Assembly (NCBI RefSeq): GCF_014058705.1
Contig: NZ_CP059692.1
Location: forward strand, 2,361,001 to 2,425,000
Reading direction: 5' to 3'
DNA length: 64,000 bases
DNA from: Aureimonas mangrovi
Lineage (GTDB): Bacteria > Pseudomonadota > Alphaproteobacteria > Rhizobiales > Rhizobiaceae
Position 1 is the stretch's first letter. Each line of letters starts with the position of its first letter. The notes beneath the pieces are model-generated. The model had not been told where the DNA came from. It worked only from the letters and a program-made list of their open reading frames with translations, and ran no database searches. Below, piece by piece: positions 26,894-35,775 of the stretch. The translations under genes were made by a program, and so were the position numbers.

Positions 26894-29112
26894 CAGGCTC
26901 CTCCTTCGTTGGCCGGTACGGGCGCCGCCCGCCTGGCCTTCGGCGCCACCACCTGTTTCAGCCCGTGAAGCCGCTTCATCGCCTCATCCTTCGGCTGGTC
27001 GATCACCACGCGGCCGCCCTCGATGGCGATGACCCGGTCGATGAGATCGAGCACACGCATGCGATGGGTCGCGATCACGACGGTCCTGTCGGCCGCCCAT
27101 TCGCCGAAGCCCGTGATGAACTTGCGCTCCGTCGCCTCGTCCATCGAAGCCGTCGGCTCGTCCAGAAGGACGATCGCGGGCTTGCGCACGAGCAGCCGCG
27201 CCAGGAGAAGCGCCTGCTGCTGGCCGCCGGAAAGGCCTCGGCCGCCCTCGCTGACGCGGTGCTCGAGGCCCTGGGGCAAGCGCGCGATGAACTCGTCTGC
27301 CCCCACCATGCCCAGCGCGTCCAGCAGCAAGGCCTGCGACGCGCGCGGCGCGCCCAGGAGAAGGTTTTCGCGGATGGAGCCGTGGAACAGACGCGAATTC
27401 TGCGTCAGGAGCCCGACATTGGCCCGAAGATCGGCCGGGTCGATGTGAGAGAGCGCCAGATGGTCGACGAGGACATCGCCCCGATCGGGCGCGATGAGCC
27501 CCGCGAGCGCGAGGAGAAGCGTCGACTTGCCGGCACCGTTGCGCCCCAGCAGCGCATGGTTGCGCCCCGCCTCGATACGCAGGCTGTCGATCGCCAGTGC
27601 CGGCCGCCCGGCCGGCTCGCCATAATGGAACGTCGCCCCCTTGATTGTGAAGTCGCCCTTGAGCTTCGGTGCCGAAATCCGCGCTTCGCTTTCCGGGTGG
27701 TCGGTCGGCAGGCGCATGATAGAATCGAGGCTCTTCAGGCCGATGCGCGCCTGCTGGAAGCGGGCGAGCACCTGCGTCAGCGGCGCCATCGGTGCGATCA
27801 TGCGCGAGCCGAGGATCGAGCAGGCGACCAGCGCGCCGGTCGTCAGGTCCCCCGCCATCACCAGCGGGGCGCCAACGAGGACGACGACGGCGAAGGTGCC
27901 TGTCTGGACGCAGTGGCTCCAGGCCGTCAGCCCTGCCGTGATGCGTCGCAGGCGAAGCTGCGCCTGCGCTGACACGCCGTTGAAGTGGTTCCACCGCTGC
28001 TGGAAATGCTCCTCGGCCTGGAGGGACTTGATGTCCTCCAGGCCCTGCACGGCCTCCACCAGCATGGCGTTGCGCAGGGAGGACTCGCGCATCGCCTCGT
28101 TGGCACAGGCCCTCAGCCGGCGCTGAGCCAGGAGGCCAGGCAGAACCAGGAGAACAAGCGCGGCCGCCGGCACCGCGACGAGACTGCCCCCGATCATCCA
28201 GAAGACGAACAGGAACAGGATGAAGAACGGAATGTCCGCCACCGCCGCGACGGTCGTGGAGGTGAGGAGTTCGCGCACCTGCTCCAGATCCCGGAGCTGA
28301 GCGATGAAGGTTCCCGTCGAGACCGGGCGCGCCTGGTTTCGAACCCGAAGAGCGTGGCCGAAGATGAGGTCGGACATGCGCATGTCTGCGCGCTTTCCCG
28401 CGATGTCGATCAGCGCCGTGCGCACCCGGCGCATGGCGAAATCGAAGAGAAGCGCCAGCATGACGCCCGCGAAAAGCACGTAGAGCGTGTCGTACGAAAC
28501 AGCGGGGATGACGCGATCGTAGACCTGCATCGAGAAGAGGACGCCCGCCAGCGCCAGAATGTTCGCCACCAGCGAAGCGAGGAAGACGTAGCCGTAGGCG
28601 CCGAAATCGGCGAGCGCGATACGCCGGAACCAGTGCTCTCGATACGGCGCGATATAGGCATCCACCCGCTCGTCGGGCTGCCCGCGCACCGGCCGTGCCA
28701 CCGCGAAGAAGTCTGCGTTGGACAAAAGCTCGCGCTCGTCGACGGTCGCGCGGCCGTCCGCCTCGCCGCTGAACGCGATGGAGATGGCCTGCCGGCCCGT
28801 ACGGGAGAACGCGACACCCACCGAGCCGTCCTTCAGTTGCACGGCGACGGGCAGGCGCATGCTCGACAGAAGCTCGCTTGAGGGACGACAAAGCCGCGCG
28901 CCGAGCCCGAGATGCTCCGCCAACCGCTCGAGGTCCGACGCATCCGGCTCGCCCGCCGCAAGAGCGTCGGCGAGGTTTCCGGAACCGGCCATCGAGAACG
29001 GCAGCCCATAATGTAAGGCAATTCTCTGCAGCGCCTCGTTCCAGGCTCCGAGATCGAATGGGGCGGAGGCGCTCCCGCCATTCCTGTCTGCACTCCATTC
29101 GACGTCCGACAT
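26893..29112 (-). CDS. Type I secretion ABC exporter (LapB/LssB type)
   Basis: A 739-residue exporter half-transporter. Residues 1-150 form a degenerate C39-like domain without the protease Cys-His pair, residues 165-440 the membrane domain (DFGAYGYVFLASLVANILAL; FMIGG-type helices), and the rest the ATPase: Walker [14 protein letters not shown] near 527, signature LSGGQQQALLLARLL near 629, Walker B IVLLDEPTASMD. Exporters of this type secrete large adhesins whose signal is at the C-terminus. It lies between the adhesin gene (73 nt upstream) and the HlyD-type gene (1-nt overlap) and is expected to secrete that adhesin. Confidence 0.93.
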   Translation of the reverse strand: MSDVEWSADRNGGSASAPFDLGAWNEALQRIALHYGLPFSMAGSGNLADALAAGEPDASDLERLAEHLGLGARLCRPSSELLSSMRLPVAVQLKDGSVGVAFSRTGRQAISIAFSGEADGRATVDERELLSNADFFAVARPVRGQPDERVDAYIAPYREHWFRRIALADFGAYGYVFLASLVANILALAGVLFSMQVYDRVIPAVSYDTLYVLFAGVMLALLFDFAMRRVRTALIDIAGKRADMRMSDLIFGHALRVRNQARPVSTGTFIAQLRDLEQVRELLTSTTVAAVADIPFFILFLFVFWMIGGSLVAVPAAALVLLVLPGLLAQRRLRACANEAMRESSLRNAMLVEAVQGLEDIKSLQAEEHFQQRWNHFNGVSAQAQLRLRRITAGLTAWSHCVQTGTFAVVVLVGAPLVMAGDLTTGALVACSILGSRMIAPMAPLTQVLARFQQARIGLKSLDSIMRLPTDHPESEARISAPKLKGDFTIKGATFHYGEPAGRPALAIDSLRIEAGRNHALLGRNGAGKSTLLLALAGLIAPDRGDVLVDHLALSHIDPADLRANVGLLTQNSRLFHGSIRENLLLGAPRASQALLLDALGMVGADEFIARLPQGLEHRVSEGGRGLSGGQQQALLLARLLVRKPAIVLLDEPTASMDEATERKFITGFGEWAADRTVVIATHRMRVLDLIDRVIAIEGGRVVIDQPKDEAMKRLHGLKQVVAPKARRAAPVPANEGGA

Positions 29113-29185
29113 GCGGCGCTCTCCTGTGGAATGTCATGACTGCGGCTCCGCCGCGCGGCCGCACCGCGCGGCGGGACTTCTCCGT

Positions 29186-32065
29186 CTAGATCGAGCTCCC
29201 CTGATTGCGATCCCAGTCGTCCTCGCTCGCCAGATGCGCGAAGGGATCTGCCGTCGCGTCACCAATGTCGGCGGTTTCCGCCGAAAAGGCCGCTTCGTCG
29301 GGTTCGGACAGGTCGGCGTCGGCATCGTCGGGTTCGGACAGGAGGGACAGACCCTCCAGCGCGATCTCGTCTTCCGCCGCAGGCGCCTCCATCATGGCAG
29401 CGATGTCGGCATCCGCTTCAGATTGCGCCAGCGCATCATCGTCCACCGCCTGCGAACCGTCGTCGAGCGTATCGATGCCGATCACATCGTCATCGGCGAA
29501 GGATGCGAGCGCCACGGCAGGCACGCCAGCCCCGCTGGGATCGACCGTAACCGTGAGCGTTCCGGTCTCCACGGCGCCTGTCGGGTTGACGAGCTGATAG
29601 GTGAAGACGTCCTGCTGGGGTGTCGCGAAATAATCGATGCCGTCGCGGATCTGGTAAGTGTACTGACCATCGGCATCGACGGTGAGGTCGCCGTACGTGC
29701 CTGCGATCGTCACCGTTCCCGCGACATCGACATAAGTGTCCCCGTCGAGGACGGCGAGCGTCGTGAAGGGCGAACCCGTCGTGTCGTTGGCGAGGAGGTT
29801 CCCGGTGCCGCTCGTGGAATCATCGACCACGTACTCATCGACATAGGTGACATCGACATCGGTATCGATGCCGACCGTCGTGATGGTTCCGCCGATAAGC
29901 GGCGTCTGCATCGTCACCACCACCCGGTAGCTGCCGGGCGCAAGAGCCAGATCGGCCAGATCCAGCGAGGCGATCTCGCCCAGCGACAGGATCGCCCCCG
30001 TGTGGACGTCGGTCACGAAGTTCGTCCAGTTGCCCTCAGCGTCGAGCACCTGCAGCGCCAGTGTCACGTTCGTCAACCCGAGACCGAGCGCCGTGACCGA
30101 GACGGTGCCCGAGGTGGCCATGCCTTCCTCGATCGAGAACACGCCTCCGGTGCTCGTCACGGTGGTGCCGAGGATGCCCAAGAGGGATGCGTCCGCATCG
30201 AAATAGCTATCGTCAACCTCATTGGCCCATTCGACCGACGCGTTGGCCGTATCGTCGCCGGCAGAGAAGACAGGTGTTGCCGGAGCGGACGGATCGTCCG
30301 GGTTCCAGACGAGATCGACGTCATCGCTGCCGATCTGCACGTTCAGCGTCGCCGTACCTGTGTTGCCGGCGGCGTCGGCGACCACGTACTCGAACTGATC
30401 GACCTGCCCGATCGCTCCATCGGCCTCGAACGGCGTGTAGGTGTAGGTTCCGTCCGCGGCGATGAAGAGTTCGCCGAACTCGCCGACGATCGTCGTGCCG
30501 GCAGGATCGACAGGTTGACCGTTGACGCTCTGGACGAAGACGCCGTCCGGCAGTTCGTCATTGGCGAGAACGTTGCCTTCGGCCGCCACCGCGTCGAAGC
30601 TCGCGACGTCCGTGTAATCGAGATCCACGGCGTCCACCGAGAGAACCGCGCCGAGCGTCAGGCTGGCGCCGAGCCCGCCCTCGTTGGTCACGAAGGCCCG
30701 GTACTGACCGCCGGAGAGCCCTTCGAGGGTCGCACCGTTGCCACCACCCCCCAAGAGGCCGAGAGACAACAAGGTTGCCGAGCCTTCAGAACCGCCGATC
30801 GACGTCCAGGTGCCCGTCTCGGGATCAAACTGCTGCACGGCGATGCGCAGCCCGTCGAGAAGATCGAGCGAGAGAAGCGCACTGAAATCCAGCGTCACGT
30901 CCTGCTCGTGCCCTGGGGCCACCTCGAACGCGAGCGAGCTGGTTCCGAGATTGAGGCCGATATCGCCGAGATCGGACAGGGATAGGGCGACGCCCAACAC
31001 GTAACCGACACTGCCGTGGTCGATCGCGGTGGTCGCGGGGCTGAGATTCAGAGCCGCGGAGGCGACATCGTCGGTCGCATCCAGATCGGCATCCGCATCC
31101 GCATCGGCGTCCGCATCAGCGTCTGCGTCAGCATCGGCGTCCGCATCCGCATCGGCATCAGCATCCGCATCGGCGTCCGCATCAGCGTCTGCATCGGCAT
31201 CAGCATCTGCGTCGGCGTCAGCGTCAGCGTCAGCATCGGCATCTGCATCCGCATCGGCATCGGCGTCTGCATCGGCATCAGCATCCGCATCGGCGTCAGC
31301 GTCAGCGTCAGCATCTGCGTCTGCATCTGCGTCTGCATCCGCGTCAGCATCCGCATCCGCATCCGCGTCTGCGTCAGCGTCGGCATCTGCATCTGCATCG
31401 GCGTCTGCATCTGCGTCCGCATCGGCGTCAGCATCTGCATCCGCGTCAGCATCGGCGTCAGCGTCGGCATCTGCGTCTGCATCGGCGTCGGCATCGGCAT
31501 CTGCGTCTGCATCGGCGTCGGCGTCGGCGTCTGCATCTGCATCGGCGTCCGCATCCGCGTCGGCATCGGCGTCCGCGTCGGCATCGGCGTCCGCATCCGC
31601 GTCTGCATCATCGGCGTCTGCGTCACTGTCATCGATAGGCGAGCCGCCGCCGCCGCCACCGCCCGCCGCCAGGGCCGCGCCACCGGCAAGAGCGCCCAGC
31701 GCCGCGAGGCCGAGGACGGAGCCATCGCCCGTCGCTCCGGCTCCTACGAGTTGATCAACGTCATCGATCTCGGCAAAACTGAAGTCGGCCTGGCCGTCGC
31801 TATGTTCGCCGACCCAAAGGTTTCCGTTCTCGTCCTCTAGAACGAGCTGGCTCTCCGCACTGCCCTCGACGCCATAGAAATTCCCGATGCGGATCGTCTC
31901 GCCCGACGCCAGCCGCAGGACGAGGTCACTTCCATCACGTATGAAATCGAGAACTTCATTAGGCGATACGTCGAGCCTGACAACGCTCGGCGCATTCAAT
32001 TGCAAGTCAGATAGCGCGACGGTTCGCGAGATCCCGTCCGATTTTCCAATGACGATTGCAGCCAT
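29186..32065 (-). CDS. BapA-prefix surface adhesin with (Asp-Ala)n tract and cadherin-like domains
   Basis: A 959-residue protein starting [20 protein letters not shown] at 32065. Residues 1-130 are a BapA-type prefix domain ([30 protein letters not shown]), followed by an Ala/Gly segment ending in seven glycines. Residues 148-327 are an almost pure Asp-Ala repeat. Then come beta-rich repeats: two [15 protein letters not shown]-type modules and two VCBS/cadherin-like units ([37 protein letters not shown]). The C-terminus is acidic and ends [20 protein letters not shown], a likely type I secretion signal. No RTX nonapeptides were seen. It should be an exported or surface-retained biofilm adhesin, secreted by the adjacent exporter. 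Confidence 0.88.
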   Translation of the reverse strand: MAAIVIGKSDGISRTVALSDLQLNAPSVVRLDVSPNEVLDFIRDGSDLVLRLASGETIRIGNFYGVEGSAESQLVLEDENGNLWVGEHSDGQADFSFAEIDDVDQLVGAGATGDGSVLGLAALGALAGGAALAAGGGGGGGSPIDDSDADADDADADADADADADADADADADADADADADADADADADADADADADADADADADADADADADADADADADADADADADADADADADADADADADADADADADADADADADADADADADADADADADADADADADADADADADADADADADADADADADADADADADADADADADADLDATDDVASAALNLSPATTAIDHGSVGYVLGVALSLSDLGDIGLNLGTSSLAFEVAPGHEQDVTLDFSALLSLDLLDGLRIAVQQFDPETGTWTSIGGSEGSATLLSLGLLGGGGNGATLEGLSGGQYRAFVTNEGGLGASLTLGAVLSVDAVDLDYTDVASFDAVAAEGNVLANDELPDGVFVQSVNGQPVDPAGTTIVGEFGELFIAADGTYTYTPFEADGAIGQVDQFEYVVADAAGNTGTATLNVQIGSDDVDLVWNPDDPSAPATPVFSAGDDTANASVEWANEVDDSYFDADASLLGILGTTVTSTGGVFSIEEGMATSGTVSVTALGLGLTNVTLALQVLDAEGNWTNFVTDVHTGAILSLGEIASLDLADLALAPGSYRVVVTMQTPLIGGTITTVGIDTDVDVTYVDEYVVDDSTSGTGNLLANDTTGSPFTTLAVLDGDTYVDVAGTVTIAGTYGDLTVDADGQYTYQIRDGIDYFATPQQDVFTYQLVNPTGAVETGTLTVTVDPSGAGVPAVALASFADDDVIGIDTLDDGSQAVDDDALAQSEADADIAAMMEAPAAEDEIALEGLSLLSEPDDADADLSEPDEAAFSAETADIGDATADPFAHLASEDDWDRNQGSSI
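31085..31624 (-). repeat. 540-nt degenerate hexamer tract coding for about 180 residues of Asp-Ala
   Basis: Every codon alternates Asp (GAC/GAT) and Ala (GCN) with one Asp-Asp interruption near the 5' end. Third positions vary freely (GCA/GCG with GAT/GAC), so the DNA is a degenerate 6-bp repeat while the protein repeat is almost perfect. Because stop codons cannot arise in this pattern, long false frames (Ser-Ala and Arg/Ile-rich) appear on the other strand. Confidence 0.95.
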
Positions 32066-32437
32066 ACGTCGTTCTCCCGAGGCCAGTCGTGCCGGAGGAC
32101 CGCGCAATCGATTTCCATGAGAAGAACGGCATGGGGCCGAAAAGCGGAGACCGCCCTTCGCTGATCAGTAAATTTTTAATTAACCCACCATCTCAGATGC
32201 CGCAAATCCTGAATTCCGATCACAGCAGTCACTATAAGATACATATGATAAATAATGAACCATGTAAAACACTTATTGTTGATCGAAGGATCAAATTATT
32301 AGTCAGAGTATTTTTTAAATTACTTACGATCTTTCGGATCTACAAAATTGCCTTTGACGCAGAGTGATTTTCGCGCATGACGTGTGGTCACAATCGTAAA
32401 ATACATAAGTAAATTGGAGGAAATTGCCGGTGTCGTG
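32066..32437. promoter_or_regulatory. AT-rich control region between adhesin and TolC genes
   Basis: This 372-nt gap is strikingly AT-rich (for example TAAATTTTTAATTAA at 32167-32181 and TATTTTTTAAATTA near 32308) in otherwise very GC-rich DNA. It precedes the adhesin-exporter-ligase operon. No coding capacity was recognised. Long T/A-step runs are the type of site bound by MucR/Ros-like silencers in Alphaproteobacteria; binding here is inference. Confidence 0.6.
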
Positions 32438-33904
32438 TTAGACGCGGTCAGCTCTGAAAGCGAAAACGCGCTCAGATCCGCCGGAAAAATAGGCGCAGTC
32501 AAGTCGAAGCCGCCTCACATCGTGCTCGACATTGACGCCATCGAAGCGCGCGGCATGCAGTTCCTGATCCGCGTTGAGAAGATCGAGAAGGGTTCGCGTA
32601 CCCAATTCCACATATTGCGCCCGATAAAGATCTCGTGTTTCGCGCATCATCGCCTGACGCATCTCGAGCGACTGTGTCAGTCGCTGCATGCTCGAGACCT
32701 GGCCGGCAGCTTCAGCCAGATTGCGCAGAACATCGACCCGCGCGCGCTCGGAAGCCGCTCCCGAGGCGGCCAACGCGTAGGCGGCGGCGTTGCGGCGTGC
32801 CGCGGTCTCGCCTCCGTTGAAGATACTGCCGCTGACATTGAGGCCCAGCCGGTATTCGGGCTCTGAAGAGCCGAATTCGATGATGTCGCTGCCGACCCGG
32901 CCGTCCAGCGAGAGCGTGGGGAGACCTTCCGCCCGCGTCAGATCAACCTGAGCAGCCGCCGCCTCGCCCTCGGCCTCCGCCTGCATGACAGCTGGTACTC
33001 GGCTCCAATAGGGCTCGGCGACAAGACACGCGCCCGCGAGTTGTGCGGGCAAAACGTCCGAAACCCCTTGAACCCCTGCGCCCACCAGTGCCGTCAAAAC
33101 ACCGCGCCAGCGCTGCAGTTGTCCCTCGATTTCGAGAAGCGTCGATTCAGCGGCCTGCACACGCGCCTCTGCCTGAAGCTGGTCGGAACGGGTGCTGGCA
33201 CCCCGGTCGGTGCGAGAGCGCACGAGATCGAGAATGGCGCTGGTGTCGTCGATCTGATCTCGGGCAATCTTCGCAAGGGACTGGTTGCGCTGGATCTCCA
33301 CCACCGCCTGCGCCGTCTCCCGCGCAAGATCGTCCATCGCAAGCAGGACCTGGGAACGCCCCCCCGCCACCCCCGCCGTTGCAATCTCCACGCGGGCGTC
33401 GACAGCGCCGAAATCGTACAGCATCTGTGAGCCGTTGAGATTGAGAACCGGGCTGTAGCGGCTGGAGCGCTCACTGTCATAGGCGCTGTCCACGCCCCAG
33501 CTGACGGTCGGCAGGTAGCCCGATCGCGCCTCGGCGACCGCCTCGCCCTGCTGGCGGTAGCGCCCGACCGCCTCGTCGATCGAGGGGTGCCAGGAGAGAG
33601 CGCGCTGCACGGCGCTCTCCATCGTCACGCCGCGGCCCGAGAAGGCGAGAGGTTCGACCTGTCGCGAAATCGTTTCCGCGGCAATCGATCCGGTACGCGC
33701 CGCGGCGTCGGCGATGGGAGCGTCACCAGCCGCGGTCGGCTCAGTGCCCGGCCGCCCGTCCGAAGAGGTTGCGCAAGCGGAGAGGAAGAACGCGACGCTC
33801 AAAACACTCGGCAGGACATGTCGTCGTTGCGAAAACAAAAGCGCCCCCCTCGCTCGATGAAGAGAGCGAACTGCCGCTCCTTCGGCAAACCCGCTCTCTT
33901 CCAA
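32438..33904 (-). CDS. TolC-like outer membrane efflux lipoprotein (LapE-type)
   Basis: A 488-residue outer-membrane factor. Near the N-terminus is a signal with a lipobox (VLSVAFFLSACA), so a lipoprotein is likely. Two TolC-type repeats follow (TMESAVQRALSWHPSIDEAV ... GVDSAYDSERSSRYSPVLNL; then LPTLSLDGRVGSDIIEFGSS ... LGTRTLLDLLNADQELHAAR). The start at 33904 leaves about 25 residues before the signal; a TTG near 33835 would be more compact. It lies upstream of the adhesin and exporter on the same strand, across the AT-rich gap, and completes the type I secretion channel. Confidence 0.9.
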   Translation of the reverse strand: MEESGFAEGAAVRSLHRARGALLFSQRRHVLPSVLSVAFFLSACATSSDGRPGTEPTAAGDAPIADAAARTGSIAAETISRQVEPLAFSGRGVTMESAVQRALSWHPSIDEAVGRYRQQGEAVAEARSGYLPTVSWGVDSAYDSERSSRYSPVLNLNGSQMLYDFGAVDARVEIATAGVAGGRSQVLLAMDDLARETAQAVVEIQRNQSLAKIARDQIDDTSAILDLVRSRTDRGASTRSDQLQAEARVQAAESTLLEIEGQLQRWRGVLTALVGAGVQGVSDVLPAQLAGACLVAEPYWSRVPAVMQAEAEGEAAAAQVDLTRAEGLPTLSLDGRVGSDIIEFGSSEPEYRLGLNVSGSIFNGGETAARRNAAAYALAASGAASERARVDVLRNLAEAAGQVSSMQRLTQSLEMRQAMMRETRDLYRAQYVELGTRTLLDLLNADQELHAARFDGVNVEHDVRRLRLDCAYFSGGSERVFAFRADRV

Positions 33905-34261
33905 GCAAGAGACAGCAGCGCCCGCGCGATGAGGCGCATTCGAAACAAGTATGGTTAACCGAACCTTGCCTCAGCGCTTTGCACAGACGGTTTGGCTGTC
34001 CTTCGACCTGGTAGGGAACTCAATCAACCCATTGCGTTACGGCGGCGATAGGCAGACCGGTTGGGTCATAGACCACGCCAGATACTCAGCAGCGCCTAGG
34101 CCGAGGAGGAGCTTGAGGCTCGCCGGGCAAAGCGCGGCCTATGGGCCGGCGAGTTCATCGAGCCCGAGGAATGACGCAGGCAGCGGCGGTAGGGGATCAA
34201 GCAGGGGATCGCCCCATCCGAGCCGGAAAAACAAACAAAGGGAGTGACTTATAGGATCATC
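33905..34261. other. Gap between TolC gene and tRNA-Ser with a nuclease-like remnant
   Basis: No intact gene was recognised. The only protein-like text is a short SNase-type remnant listed separately. The remaining sequence gives no hairpin terminator or operator that I can defend. Confidence 0.4.
34101..34195 (+). pseudogene. Thermonuclease (SNase)-like C-terminal remnant
   Basis: Codons from 34101 read AEEELEARRAKRGLWAGEFI then EPEE, followed by TGA (34173-34175) and RRQRR. This resembles the C-terminal end of small secreted SNase-fold nucleases (AKRGLWAG..., ..EWRR), with the TGA at the usual Trp position. An in-frame TAG (34098) lies just upstream. Only a fragment remains. Confidence 0.4.
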
Positions 34262-34351
34262 TGGCGGAGAGGATGGGATTCGAACCCACGATACCGTCTC
34301 CGGTATACTCCCTTAGCAGGGGAGCGCCTTCGACCACTCGGCCACCTCTCC
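34262..34351 (-). tRNA. tRNA-Ser(GCU)
   Basis: A full class II tRNA with encoded CCA. 5' acceptor GGAGAGG pairs with CCTCTCC, discriminator G, CCA at 34262-34264. The anticodon loop CTGCTAA is within stem CTCCC/GGGAG, giving anticodon GCT. The long variable arm (TATACCGGAGACGGTATC) and T-loop TTCGAAT fit serine. Its 5' half is repeated at 40611-40650. Confidence 0.98.
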
Positions 34352-34361
34352 GTCGAGAGGT

Positions 34362-34390
34362 CGAATATCAGAATGGCCTCGTGATGCAAG
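34362..34390 (-). promoter_or_regulatory. Promoter of tRNA-Ser(GCU)
   Basis: On the minus strand, CTTGCA (34390-34385) and TATTCG (34367-34362) are separated by 17 nt and end 11 nt before the tRNA 5' end, matching the alphaproteobacterial CTTG-N-TATA pattern. A similar CTTGTA lies the same distance (33-34 nt) from the truncated copy at 40650. Confidence 0.6.
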
Positions 34391-34518
34391 GCTTTCTGGC
34401 ATAGTTTCCGGGCAGATGCACTGGATCTCGGCCGAGGTGTCCTCGACGTCTCATCACGGCTCGAAACGGAACCGACCGAGAACAAACGAGCCCACGCGAG
34501 CTCATCGCCGGCCATCAG

Positions 34519-34665
34519 ATGGAATTCCCGTCCGCGCAGGCGGCCGTCGCACGCGCCGAGCGCGACGGCCGAGCGCAGACGGTGGACACGGGCGAAGTGT
34601 TGGAGGAGCCGGTAGTGCTGGCGCGGCACGGCGAGCTGCCGGCGGGGATGTTGAGAAATGCGTAG
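34519..34665 (+). CDS. Possible 48-residue protein, unknown
   Basis: A short frame from ATG 34519 (MEFPSAQAAVARAERDGRAQ...) to TAG 34663. It has protein-like composition but no clear ribosome-binding site and no family I can name. It lies just inside the island, next to the tRNA. It may be a remnant of a larger gene. Low confidence. Confidence 0.25.
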   Translation: MEFPSAQAAVARAERDGRAQTVDTGEVLEEPVVLARHGELPAGMLRNA

Positions 34666-34688
34666 CGAACCGGCCGCGAGTTAGCGCC

Positions 34689-35039
34689 TTAGCTCGGACG
34701 GCGAATTGAGAACTCGATATGCATACTGCAGGTGACCGTCGCCGCCATATGGACTGCTCCCTGAGCTCCACGCGCATCGAAACGGATAGTCCATCCCGGG
34801 ATGTTATTCTGGAACCACGCGTCGGTGACATAAACGCTCGCGCCAGGATCAGACTTCGCCACCCGCCAAGTCTCGCGCCGGTCAAACTCCTTTTGAATGA
34901 TCCTCTCCATAGCTGCTCTTTCGAGGCTCTCGCAGGCCTGAAGCGATAACACGCTGGAAGAACCGGACGTGTCGATACCGCCAACGAACATGACGATCGT
35001 CATACTCAGTAACCGGACCATACTCGCGCCCAACTTCAT
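34689..35039 (-). CDS. Small secreted hypothetical protein
   Basis: A 116-residue protein starting MKLGASMVRLLSMTIVMFVG at 35039, which looks like a signal peptide. The rest (QACESLERAAMERIIQKEFD, GASVYVTDAWFQNNIPGW, VHMAATVTCSMHIEFSIRRP) suggests a small alpha/beta exported protein with two cysteines. No family recognised. The upstream in-frame start at 35180 would add 47 residues of low-complexity sequence and was rejected. It lies in the tRNA-Ser island. Confidence 0.5.
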   Translation of the reverse strand: MKLGASMVRLLSMTIVMFVGGIDTSGSSSVLSLQACESLERAAMERIIQKEFDRRETWRVAKSDPGASVYVTDAWFQNNIPGWTIRFDARGAQGAVHMAATVTCSMHIEFSIRRPS

Positions 35040-35109
35040 TCCGCCGCCAACGCCTCCCTCTCCTGCTCCACCGCCGCCGGATCGATCCCGGCGAAGCTGG
35101 TGAACTGTA

Positions 35110-35310
35110 TCACGGTCGGCTATGCGCCAGGATGAAGTCGATGAGCGCGACGAAGAAGGGCCGTTTCTCGGCTTCGGCACGGATTTGGTCCGTCTCGTAG
35201 CCGGATAGATCGAGGAACCGCCGCATCAGGACCGGATCGGACGCGAGTAAGCTCAGCTCGGCGATGCCGATGGCGGACGGGTCGGAGGGTATGCGGTCGC
35301 GGATGGGCAC
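35110..35310 (-). CDS. Small DUF3572-like protein
   Basis: A 66-residue protein with GTG start at 35310 and GGAG about 12 nt upstream. The core (IAELSLLASDPVLMRRFLDL SGYETDQIRAEAEKRPFF split here for length) resembles the pattern of the short alphaproteobacterial DUF3572 family: a helix, 'L..F..L.G' and 'iR..A....FL..vLdfil'. It is shorter at the C-terminus than those proteins. Function unknown. Confidence 0.45.
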   Translation of the reverse strand: MPIRDRIPSDPSAIGIAELSLLASDPVLMRRFLDLSGYETDQIRAEAEKRPFFVALIDFILAHSRP

Positions 35311-35440
35311 ACAGACATCTCCGGCGAGGATGCAGCTCTATGGACGGCTGGTCAGCCCGTGTGGAAGATGCTGCGGCTGGCCGCCGGAACGCGGGCGAGG
35401 AAGGTTGAGCGAAAGCGGTGTCCGCGAGAAGGGGATATGA

Positions 35441-35662
35441 ATGCCTGAGAGGCTAAAAGACCTGTCGCCTGGCGCGATCAAAGTACTACAGTGGGCCGCG
35501 AGGGAGGATGTATGCGTCAATCTCGTTCCCGCCGAGATGGCGGCATTCCTGGAGATCCTGAAAGCTCGGAACCTGATACAATATGACGAAGAAACGGGGA
35601 TGCTCGCGGTCGTCCGCCTGACGCCGGATGGACAGCGGCTTTACGAGGAGGGTCGATTTTGA
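35441..35662 (+). CDS. Small winged-helix-like protein A
   Basis: A 73-residue protein from ATG 35441 with AAGGGG upstream. Pattern MPERLKDLSPGAIKVLQWAA ... FLEILKARNLIQYDEE ... VRLTPDGQRLYEEGRF resembles a winged-helix domain: two helices, then a beta wing ending in LT.dG. It overlaps the next small gene by TTGA, and is similar to the protein encoded at 35772-36011. It could be a regulator or phage-type accessory protein; no function is known. Confidence 0.6.
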   Translation: MPERLKDLSPGAIKVLQWAAREDVCVNLVPAEMAAFLEILKARNLIQYDEETGMLAVVRLTPDGQRLYEEGRF

Positions 35663-35775
35663 TCGCCCGCATCGCCTCCCTCCTCCTCGTCTCGATCATG
35701 CTTGCCGGCTGCGGCCATCCGTTCGGCGAGCCTTGGCCGTGCGACAAGTTCGTCGACATGTGCATCATTCGATGA
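35659..35775 (+). CDS. 38-residue lipoprotein, TTG start, between two winged-helix genes
   Basis: The frame runs from TTG 35659 to TGA 35773 and reads LIARIASLLLVSIMLAGCGH then PFGEPWPCDKFVDMCIIR. It is a textbook lipoprotein signal with lipobox LAGC, leaving only about 20 mature residues with two further Cys. The start overlaps the preceding stop (TTGA) and the stop overlaps the next start (ATGA), so all three genes are translationally coupled. Such short lipoproteins can be lysis-, entry- or immunity-type proteins; which one is not known. Confidence 0.6.
   Translation: MIARIASLLLVSIMLAGCGHPFGEPWPCDKFVDMCIIR

Noticed and set aside
31016-31840. Long open frames on the plus strand over the adhesin repeat (Ser-Ala, Ile/Arg-rich)
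   Set aside because: They arise because the Asp-Ala codon pattern cannot form stop codons in any frame. The minus-strand frame has the prefix domain, secretion signal and operon context.
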